From Melioribacter sp. (GTDB lineage: Bacteria; Bacteroidota; Ignavibacteria; Ignavibacteriales; Melioribacteraceae): DNA of 6,839 nucleotides. Position numbers and translations under genes: made by a program. Numbering within the stretch: position 1 is the first letter of the stretch; each line of letters opens with the position of its first letter. Shown here piece by piece: positions 1 to 5,725 of the stretch. The stretch lies in the NCBI GenBank assembly GCA_016841125.1, contig JAENZU010000192.1, forward strand, positions 1-6,839. The letters are read 5' to 3'. The notes under the pieces are model-generated. The model saw only the letters and a list, made by a program, of their open reading frames with translations, was not told the origin of the DNA and did no database searches.

Positions 1-71
1 GTTTCGACATGTTCGATAATTATGAACACCGCGGTAAAGTATTTAAAGAAATTGTGAGCAGGTTGAACTGA
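1..71 (+). CDS. murD: UDP-N-acetylmuramoyl-L-alanine--D-glutamate ligase, C-terminal end only (partial)
   Basis: This is the 3' end of a gene that starts outside the window. Reading from base 3 gives 22 residues, beginning FDMFDNYEHRGKVF, and a TGA stop at 69-71. The pattern matches the extreme C-terminus of MurD, where E. coli has LDQFKNFEQRG. The split codon at the left edge ends in GT, which would allow the conserved Ser that precedes this motif in the family. MurD adds D-Glu to UDP-MurNAc-L-Ala in the cytoplasm, using ATP. The Tyr of NYEHRG sits where E. coli has a Phe that packs near the D-Glu site; this is an alignment by eye. Position just upstream of ftsW fits the usual dcw order. The stop overlaps the ftsW start by one base (TGATG). 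Only the tail is visible, so nothing can be said of the catalytic domains. Confidence 0.88.
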   Translation, partial: FDMFDNYEHRGKVFKEIVSRLN

Positions 72-1180
72 TGAGAGTTTACGTTAGAACATTATTGATA
101 AGCGTAGTTGCCCTTGTAATATTGGGGATGATTCTTGTTTTCAGTGCAAGCGGTACTTACAGTTTTTTCAACTACGATGATTTTTATTATTTGTTCAAAT
201 CTCATATAGGCAAAGTAGTAATAGCAATATTTGCTTTTGGTGTAGCCGTTTTGGTTCCCTACGAATATTACAAAAAATATAGTAAGTGGTTATTGATAGG
301 CACAATTTTCATATTGTTTCTTACGCCATTTGTGGGCACAGAAATTAATGGTGCCAGGCGATGGATAAGTTTTGGTCTATTTCCGTTCCAGCCGGCTGAA
401 GTTGCTAAGCTGATTCTTCTAATGCATTTGTCCACTCTCATTGTAAATAAAGGTGAACTCATAAGAGATTTTAACGGCGGGTTCAAGTATCCGCTAATTT
501 GGATATTCATTGTTGCTGGATTGATTATCATTCAGCCAAATGTGAGCACAAGTTTAATAGTAGTTTTGATTTCCTTTGCATTGCTTTTTGTAGCCGGTGC
601 GCAGATAAAACATATAGCGGGTACACTTGGTATTTTGGGACTTTCGGCAGCATCCGTGATGATGATCTTTTCACACTCGCGAGCCAGAATTTTAACTTTC
701 ATCGATAGCATGATGACTAATGGTGATATCAACATTCAGGTTAAGCAGGCAAAAATAGCTTTAGGCAGCGGCGGCTGGCTTGGTGTTGGTCTCGGTCACA
801 GCAGGCAAAGCGATCTCTTTCTACCCGAATCCTACGGCGATTTTATTTTTTCGATACTCGGAGAAGAAGTTGGTTTGGCAGGTACACTCTCAATTTTACT
901 TGCTTACTTTGTTATCTTTTTTGTTTGCATAATTATCGCTAAAAAGTCGGATGATTCCTTTGCTCAATTGCTCGCATTCGGACTAGCGTTCAATATTATT
1001 TTCAGCGCTTTCGTAAATGCTGCAGTGGTAGTGGGGGTTTTACCGACAACCGGTATAACACTGCCGTTTATAAGTTTCGGCGGTACTTCAATTATCATTC
1101 TTAGTTATTCAATCGGAATCATAATTAACATCGCACATAATACAATTAAGAAGCAGCAGTTGGTGGTTAATCCTGCATGA
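71..1180 (+). CDS. ftsW: FtsW, SEDS-family septal peptidoglycan glycosyltransferase
   Basis: This 369-residue integral membrane protein of the SEDS family (FtsW/RodA/SpoVE) polymerises lipid II into glycan strands at the septum, normally with a class B penicillin-binding protein. Hydrophobic stretches near residues 6-26, 45-63, 72-89, 111-126, 141-155, 157-175, 181-201, 268-290, 297-322 and 334-356 fit the family's ten membrane spans. SEDS motifs are GARRWI (94-99), QPAE (107-110), QPNVST (155-160), LPESYGDFIF (251-260) and LPTTGITLPFISFGGTS (324-340). Asp257, in the extracellular loop before DFIFSILGEE, is probably the catalytic acidic residue shown for RodA and FtsW. The call of FtsW rather than RodA rests on the dcw context. 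The ATG at 71 overlaps the murD stop. Only a weak AGG (60-62) precedes it, so coupled translation from murD is likely. Length is normal for forms without a long cytoplasmic N-terminus. Confidence 0.96.
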   Translation: MRVYVRTLLISVVALVILGMILVFSASGTYSFFNYDDFYYLFKSHIGKVVIAIFAFGVAVLVPYEYYKKYSKWLLIGTIFILFLTPFVGTEINGARRWISFGLFPFQPAEVAKLILLMHLSTLIVNKGELIRDFNGGFKYPLIWIFIVAGLIIIQPNVSTSLIVVLISFALLFVAGAQIKHIAGTLGILGLSAASVMMIFSHSRARILTFIDSMMTNGDINIQVKQAKIALGSGGWLGVGLGHSRQSDLFLPESYGDFIFSILGEEVGLAGTLSILLAYFVIFFVCIIIAKKSDDSFAQLLAFGLAFNIIFSAFVNAAVVVGVLPTTGITLPFISFGGTSIIILSYSIGIIINIAHNTIKKQQLVVNPA

Positions 1181-2280
1181 CAATAAGCGACAAAAAATAT
1201 CGTTTCCTATTTGCGGCTGGCGGAACCGGCGGTCATTTGTATCCCGCAATTGCTGTCGCGCAGCAGATAAGAAGTATCATGCCTGAGTCTCAAATATTAT
1301 TTGTCGGTACAAAAAATAAATTGGAATCCCGTGTTGTTCCAAATCTCGGATTCAATTTTAAGACGATCTGGATAAGCGGTTTTTCAAGAAAACTCAATTT
1401 AAAAAATTTGTTTTTCCCATTAAAAGTTTTAGTTAGCGGTATTCAATCGATAATATTAAATATGAAGTTTAAACCATCCGTTGCAATAGGAGCAGGAGCT
1501 TATGTAGCAGGTCCGGTACTTTGGGGCTCTTCTTTGATCGGCTCAAAAATTATTCTTTTGGAACAAAACAGTTACCCTGGAATCACCAATAGAATGCTCG
1601 ATAAAAAAGCCGATGAAATACATATAAGTTTTGAAGAATCAGCAAAATACTTTAGGGATAAAAGCAAAATAAAATTTTCGGGAAATCCGATTAGAATAAA
1701 TATTTCATTGGATTATAAAGAGAAAAGTCTTCGGTCGTTTGATTTAGTTCCAGACAAAAAAGCTTTACTGGTTATCGGCGGCTCTTTAGGAGCGAGAAGT
1801 ATTAACCAGGCTGTTCAAAGTAATCTTGAAAAATTTAATGACAAACAGATTCAAATAATATGGCAGACCGGCTCACTTTATTATGAAGAATATAAAAAGT
1901 ATCAGTCGGATTCTGTTAAAGTGACGGCGTTTATTGATGATGTTAGCTCTGCGTATTCGGCTGCAGATTTGGTCATCGCTAGAGCAGGCGCAACTACAAT
2001 AGCCGAAGCCGCCTATTTAGGATTGCCGGTAATTTTTATTCCGTCTCCCAATGTTGCTGCAGATCATCAATTCAAAAATGCGAAATCAATAGCCGATGCT
2101 GGAGCTGCCGTTTTACTTAAAGATTCGGATGCAAAAAATAATTTAGGCGATCTTGTTACCGATCTGATTGAGAATATTGATAAACTAAATTTAATGAGTG
2201 AAAAAATTAAAATGTTTTCAAAACCCAATGCAGCCAAAGAAATTGCGGAAAGTGCGGTTCGTTTGGCGCAATTATATTGA
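1177..2280 (+). CDS. murG: UDP-GlcNAc:undecaprenyl-PP-MurNAc-pentapeptide GlcNAc transferase (MurG)
   Basis: MurG is a GT28-family, GT-B-fold enzyme on the inner face of the membrane. It transfers GlcNAc from UDP-GlcNAc to lipid I, giving lipid II, the substrate of FtsW. The 367-residue length is typical. Three glycine-rich loops are visible: GGTGGH (15-20), GAGAYVAGP (105-113) and GGSLGA (201-206). The stretch 268-302 (ARAGATTIAEAA... then AADHQFKNA) is the donor-binding signature. Glu277 is expected to contact the UDP-GlcNAc ribose, and His297-Gln298 lie at the family's QQ position. The acceptor-side motif HEQN of E. coli reads LEQN here (128-131). The start overlaps the ftsW stop as ATGA (1177-1180), and only a weak GGTGG (1162-1166) precedes it, suggesting translational coupling. 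The next residues lead straight into the first glycine loop, which supports this start. Confidence 0.97.
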   Translation: MTISDKKYRFLFAAGGTGGHLYPAIAVAQQIRSIMPESQILFVGTKNKLESRVVPNLGFNFKTIWISGFSRKLNLKNLFFPLKVLVSGIQSIILNMKFKPSVAIGAGAYVAGPVLWGSSLIGSKIILLEQNSYPGITNRMLDKKADEIHISFEESAKYFRDKSKIKFSGNPIRINISLDYKEKSLRSFDLVPDKKALLVIGGSLGARSINQAVQSNLEKFNDKQIQIIWQTGSLYYEEYKKYQSDSVKVTAFIDDVSSAYSAADLVIARAGATTIAEAAYLGLPVIFIPSPNVAADHQFKNAKSIADAGAAVLLKDSDAKNNLGDLVTDLIENIDKLNLMSEKIKMFSKPNAAKEIAESAVRLAQLY

Positions 2281-2283
2281 ATC

Positions 2284-2288
2284 AGGAG
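2284..2288 (+). promoter_or_regulatory. Shine-Dalgarno site for murC
   Basis: AGGAG lies in the 15-base gap between the murG stop and murC, seven bases before the first ATG of a four-ATG run. It is one of two strong ribosome binding sites in the window and marks murC as a point of independent translation start. The spacing favours the first ATG at 2296, or the second at 2299, over the later two. Confidence 0.8.
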
Positions 2289-2295
2289 TTTTCCG

Positions 2296-2307
2296 ATGAT
2301 GATGATG
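2296..2307 (+). repeat. Four tandem ATG start codons (trinucleotide run)
   Basis: The murC start consists of four consecutive in-frame ATG codons, giving a protein that begins Met-Met-Met-Met-Asn. Any of the four could serve as the start with little change to the protein. The run keeps frame when a unit is gained or lost. It alters the distance between the ribosome binding site and the codon that is used. Confidence 0.9.
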
Positions 2308-3678
2308 AATACCATAAATAGAGTACATTTTGTTGGAATAGGCGGAATAGGAATGAGCGGAATAGCGGAAATATTACTGAGCCAGGGTTTTGAGGTATCA
2401 GGCTCTGACTTAAATTTCTCTGAGATTACCGAAAGATTGAGCAGAATTGGTATAAAAGTTTATGAAGGTCATAAGCCGGAGAATCTTGCCGATGTTGATG
2501 TGCTTGTATATTCATCAGCTGTAAAAATGGATAACCCTGAAGTTAAAGCAGCAATTGAAAGAAAAATACCGGTAATCAAACGTTCGGAAATGTTAGCCGA
2601 ATGTATGAGAATGAAATATGGAATCGGTATTGCAGGCACACATGGTAAGACTACAACTACATCAATGGTCGGATTAGTGTTGACCGAAGGCGGCGTTGAT
2701 CCTACAATTATTGTAGGGGGTAAATTAAGCAGCTTGGGCGGCACTAACGCACGTCTGGGTCAAAGTGATTTTATTGTTGTTGAAGCTGATGAATTCGATA
2801 GAACTTTTTTAAAGCTAACACCAAGCATTGCAGCTCTAACTACGCTTGAAAGAGAACACTTAGATACATACAAAGATCTCGATGATATTAAAACTGCATT
2901 TATTGAATTCGCTAATAAAGTTCCATTCTTTGGATTTGTAGTATTGTGCATGGATGAACCGGCTCTGCAGGATATTATTCCGCTAATCAATAAGAAAATT
3001 TTTACTTATGGACTGACATCACAGGCAGACATCCGCGCAACTGATATTTCACACAATGAATTTTCCAGCACTTATACGTGTGTTTATCAGGGTGAAGAAC
3101 TCGGCAGAATTAAGATCAATATTCCCGGTGTTCACATGGTTAAAAATTCTTTGGTGGCAGTGTGTATCGCAAAAGAATTAGGTATCAGTTTTGATATCAT
3201 CAAAAATGCGCTGGAAAAATTCAGCGGTGTTTACAGAAGATTCGAAACTAAATACAATAAAGAGCTTTTGGTTGTTGATGATTATGCTCATCACCCGACG
3301 GAAACAAATGCAACTCTTTCCGGAATTAGGAATGGATGGAAGAACCGGCTTATTGCTGTATTCCAGCCGCATCTTTTTTCCCGCACTAGAGATTTTTATG
3401 CGGAGTTCGGGAGATCATTTTTAAATTCCGATATATTTATCTGTACCGATGTTTACCCGGCAAGAGAAGAACCTATTGAAGGAATTACAGGTAAGTTAAT
3501 TGCTGATGCAGCAAAAAGTTTTGGTCACAAAAATGTGATTTATGAACCTGACAAAACTAAGATACCGGAACTATTGATGAATATTAAAAAGGACGATGAT
3601 ATTAGTGTAACAATGGGCGACGGAGATATTTGGAAATTTGGAGAAAAGTTTGTTGAACTTTTGGAGAAAGCATCTTAA
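2296..3678 (+). CDS. murC: UDP-N-acetylmuramate--L-alanine ligase (MurC)
   Basis: MurC is the cytoplasmic Mur ligase that joins L-Ala to UDP-MurNAc with ATP, the first amino-acid step of the stem peptide. The 460-residue length is normal. The N-terminal Rossmann domain (about 1-105) carries GIGGIGMSG (14-22). The central ATPase domain (about 108-290) has the P-loop GTHGKTTTT (114-122), the acidic motif VEADEFDRT (162-170), and TTLEREHLDTY (182-192) with His188. The C-terminal domain has YRRFE (313-317), DDYAHHPTE (328-336), QPHLFSRTRDF (357-367), DVYPAREEP (385-393) and GDGDIW (441-446). Two motifs differ slightly from the common forms: TTLEREH for TNIEADH, and GDGDI for GAGDI. All the main catalytic signatures are otherwise present, so the enzyme looks functional. 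Translation starts within a run of four ATG codons; I chose the first because its spacing from AGGAG is best. The stop overlaps the ftsQ start by one base. Confidence 0.97.
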   Translation: MMMMNTINRVHFVGIGGIGMSGIAEILLSQGFEVSGSDLNFSEITERLSRIGIKVYEGHKPENLADVDVLVYSSAVKMDNPEVKAAIERKIPVIKRSEMLAECMRMKYGIGIAGTHGKTTTTSMVGLVLTEGGVDPTIIVGGKLSSLGGTNARLGQSDFIVVEADEFDRTFLKLTPSIAALTTLEREHLDTYKDLDDIKTAFIEFANKVPFFGFVVLCMDEPALQDIIPLINKKIFTYGLTSQADIRATDISHNEFSSTYTCVYQGEELGRIKINIPGVHMVKNSLVAVCIAKELGISFDIIKNALEKFSGVYRRFETKYNKELLVVDDYAHHPTETNATLSGIRNGWKNRLIAVFQPHLFSRTRDFYAEFGRSFLNSDIFICTDVYPAREEPIEGITGKLIADAAKSFGHKNVIYEPDKTKIPELLMNIKKDDDISVTMGDGDIWKFGEKFVELLEKAS

Positions 3679-4454
3679 TGAAGCGCTTCGCTAAAATATC
3701 GGGAGTTGTATTTTTGGTGATAATTTTACTTGTGTTTGTTTATTTATCATTCAACCTGGAAAAAGAGGAAGCTTATACAATCAGCATGATTGAACTCGTA
3801 GGTGATGTTCACCTCACACCAGATCAATATTTCACTTATGCAAAACTGAATAATAAAAATAATTATTCAACGCTCACTTTGCCGATAATTAAAGATAGAA
3901 TTGAGAAACACCCATATATACTTAATGCCGATGTAAAATATGATGGTCTAAACAAGGTTACAGTCACTATAAAAGAAAAATCTTTTGATGCGCTAATCCT
4001 TAACCGTGGTAATAAATATTTGATAACCGAAAAATTTGAACTGCTTCCGGTACTTCCGTTCACACGGAAAATAGACTGCCCGGTAATCAGCAATCCGAAA
4101 ATTGAAGGAGGTTTTAAAACTTTCAGTTTGGTGAAAAATCAGGATGATATTATACTCGCATCTAAAATTATCACTGCGGTTAAATTGTTAGATCCGGCAC
4201 TGTACCAGCATTTATCGGAAATCGATCTAAGAAACGGCGGAGATATTCTATTCTATTTGTCATCAATTGATTATCCGGTTGTGCTCGGAAGAGGAGAAGA
4301 AATTAGAAAGGTTGTGTACTTTAATCGTTTGTGGAGTTACCTAAAGAATAAAGATGTAAACTCAATTATGAGCTACATCGATTTACGATTTGAAAACTAT
4401 ATCTATCTCGGTCTTGCGGCGGAGAACGAACATGCAGAGGATGGAACAATATGA
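3678..4454 (+). CDS. ftsQ: FtsQ/DivIB-type divisome membrane protein
   Basis: This 258-residue bitopic inner-membrane protein fits FtsQ, the scaffold that links early and late divisome parts and binds FtsB/FtsL. The start is Met-Lys-Arg-Phe followed by one membrane span at about 7-25, so the N-terminus is very short. A POTRA-like domain follows (about 33-100): TISMIELVGDVHLTPDQ, then a helix ending IEKHPYILNADV, then a strand VTVTIKEK. The C-terminal beta domain has YPVVLGRGEEIRKVVYF (199-215) and SYIDLRFENYIYL (232-244); both resemble the FtsQ 'LG' and 'IDLRF' motifs. Sequence conservation is low, as is usual for FtsQ, so the assignment leans on architecture plus its place between murC and ftsA. 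The start overlaps the murC stop (TAATG). GGAG at 3663-3666 is rather far away, so coupling to murC is likely. The end overlaps ftsA by four bases. Confidence 0.92.
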   Translation: MKRFAKISGVVFLVIILLVFVYLSFNLEKEEAYTISMIELVGDVHLTPDQYFTYAKLNNKNNYSTLTLPIIKDRIEKHPYILNADVKYDGLNKVTVTIKEKSFDALILNRGNKYLITEKFELLPVLPFTRKIDCPVISNPKIEGGFKTFSLVKNQDDIILASKIITAVKLLDPALYQHLSEIDLRNGGDILFYLSSIDYPVVLGRGEEIRKVVYFNRLWSYLKNKDVNSIMSYIDLRFENYIYLGLAAENEHAEDGTI

Positions 4455-5701
4455 AAAATGAAGAAATAATCGCCGGATTAGATCTAGGAACAACAAAAGT
4501 TTGTGCCGTAATCGCCAAACAAACCGAGAACGGACTAGAAGTTCTCGGCTTCAGTTCTGCACCCTCGGAAGGTTTGAACAGAGGATTGGTTGCTAATATT
4601 GCGAAAACCGCAGAAGCCATTGCAGAAGCGATGGAGGTTGCTACTAACCGTGCAGGAGTTGTAGTGAAATCTGTTAACGTTGGTGTAGCAGGCGAACACA
4701 TTACGAGTTTGAGACATAGAAATTATGTTACTATAAGTAATCCCGATCGTGAAATCAGTCAGGAAGATATTGATAGACTTAAAGCTGATGTTAGAAGAAT
4801 TAGAATACCTTCGGATAAGCAAATATTACACATAATTCCGGAAGAGTTTATAGTTGATGATCAGAGGGGTATCGAAGATCCGATTGGAATATGCGGTTCC
4901 AGGCTCGAAGCTGTTAGTCACGTTGTGCTTGCGGCTACTGCGGCAATTCAAAATATAACAAAATCGGTGCATCGTGCTAATTATTCCATCAACGAATATA
5001 TTCTGCAGCCTATCGCATCCAGCTTTTCAGTATTGGATGAAAATGAGATGGATCTCGGAATTGTACTTATAGATATAGGCGGCGGTACTACAGATATTGC
5101 GGTATTCCATGATCGAAGTATTAAACATACTAAAGTTATTGGAGTTGCCGGCAACCAGGTTACAAATGATATTCGTGAGTATTTCGGGATAGTAAGAAGT
5201 GATGCTGAACGTTTGAAAAAAGAATATGGTTATGCAACTGAAAATTCGATAATAAAAGATGAGAGTATTTACATCAACAGAGTTGCAGGAAGAGGAAATG
5301 TTGTAATTCCTGTTAACCTTTTATCCCAAGTGATAAACGCTAGAATGAAAGAGCTTTTTAATATTATTGATAATGAGTTAAGACACACAGGTTTTAAAGA
5401 TAAAGTAAGAGCCGGTATTGTGCTCACCGGCGGGGGTTCACTTCTGAAAGGAATTGATGAGTTATCCGAAGAAGTTTTCGGGCTGCAAACGCGAATCGGA
5501 TTCCCGTTAAAGTTTGAATCGGGATTAGCAGCAGAACTTGCAAGTCCCGAATACGCAACCGTTGCCGGACTAATAGAAGGTATTCCGGGCAGTCCGCTTG
5601 AAGAATATCAGAAAACAACGGCTGTCAATAAACCTGATAGAACCAAAGTGAGTTTTTCAAAGTTTTTACGATCAATACAAAAATTATTTGATGATTTATA
5701 A
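4451..5701 (+). CDS. ftsA: FtsA, actin-like membrane tether of the Z ring
   Basis: FtsA is an actin/HSP70-superfamily ATPase that polymerises on the inner membrane, binds the FtsZ C-terminal peptide and recruits later division proteins. The 416 residues show phosphate-1 GLDLGTTKVCAVI (9-21), phosphate-2 LIDIGGGTTDIAVF (206-219) and the adenosine motif GIVLTGGGSLLKGI (322-335). The FtsA-specific 1C subdomain lies at about 84-160 and includes IIPEEFIVD (128-136), which separates it from MreB and DnaK. The last 16 residues (401-416) form the amphipathic membrane-targeting helix, with Phe402, Phe405, Leu406, Ile409, Leu412 and Phe413 on one face and Lys/Arg on the other. A spacer of about 25 residues joins it to the core. 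The start overlaps the ftsQ stop (ATGA). GAGG (4437-4440) lies ten bases upstream, so translation may be partly coupled. The gene looks intact. Confidence 0.98.
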   Translation: MKNEEIIAGLDLGTTKVCAVIAKQTENGLEVLGFSSAPSEGLNRGLVANIAKTAEAIAEAMEVATNRAGVVVKSVNVGVAGEHITSLRHRNYVTISNPDREISQEDIDRLKADVRRIRIPSDKQILHIIPEEFIVDDQRGIEDPIGICGSRLEAVSHVVLAATAAIQNITKSVHRANYSINEYILQPIASSFSVLDENEMDLGIVLIDIGGGTTDIAVFHDRSIKHTKVIGVAGNQVTNDIREYFGIVRSDAERLKKEYGYATENSIIKDESIYINRVAGRGNVVIPVNLLSQVINARMKELFNIIDNELRHTGFKDKVRAGIVLTGGGSLLKGIDELSEEVFGLQTRIGFPLKFESGLAAELASPEYATVAGLIEGIPGSPLEEYQKTTAVNKPDRTKVSFSKFLRSIQKLFDDL

Positions 5702-5714
5702 ATCTACCACAACT

Positions 5715-5720
5715 AGGAGG
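5715..5720 (+). promoter_or_regulatory. Shine-Dalgarno site for ftsZ
   Basis: A perfect AGGAGG lies five bases before the ftsZ ATG, within the 24-base gap after ftsA. It is the strongest ribosome binding site in the window, which agrees with the general need for much more FtsZ than FtsA or FtsQ. It also fixes the ftsZ start. No hairpin or clear promoter is visible in the gap. Confidence 0.88.
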
Positions 5721-5725
5721 AACTA

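Noticed and set aside
268..735. Antisense frames (87 and 67 codons) and a plus-strand frame (499-708) inside ftsW
   Set aside because: They are other-frame readings of a gene with intact SEDS motifs and show no start signal or recognisable protein pattern.
3191..3424. Plus-strand 77-codon frame inside murC
   Set aside because: It overlaps the conserved YRRFE and DDYAHHPTE region of murC in another frame. murC is unbroken, so this is not evidence of a frameshift.
4441..4443. Alternative ATG start just upstream of ftsA
   Set aside because: It is ten bases before the chosen start and so out of frame with ftsA. The ATGA overlap start leads directly into the phosphate-1 motif.
4366..4822. Antisense open frames of 111 and 95 codons across the ftsQ-ftsA joint and early ftsA
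   Set aside because: They lie opposite genes with full family motifs, overlap each other, have no clear ribosome binding site, and their translations resemble no family I know.
5661..5725. Possible promoter for ftsZ: TTTACG (5665-5670) and AT-rich TTATAAAT near the ftsA stop
   Set aside because: The spacing between the two is wrong for a sigma-70 pair, and no Bacteroidota-type TAnnTTTG box is present. AT-rich coding DNA gives such matches by chance.
5702..5725. Terminator or attenuator in the ftsA-ftsZ gap
   Set aside because: The 24-base gap has no inverted repeat followed by a T run. It holds only the ribosome binding site.
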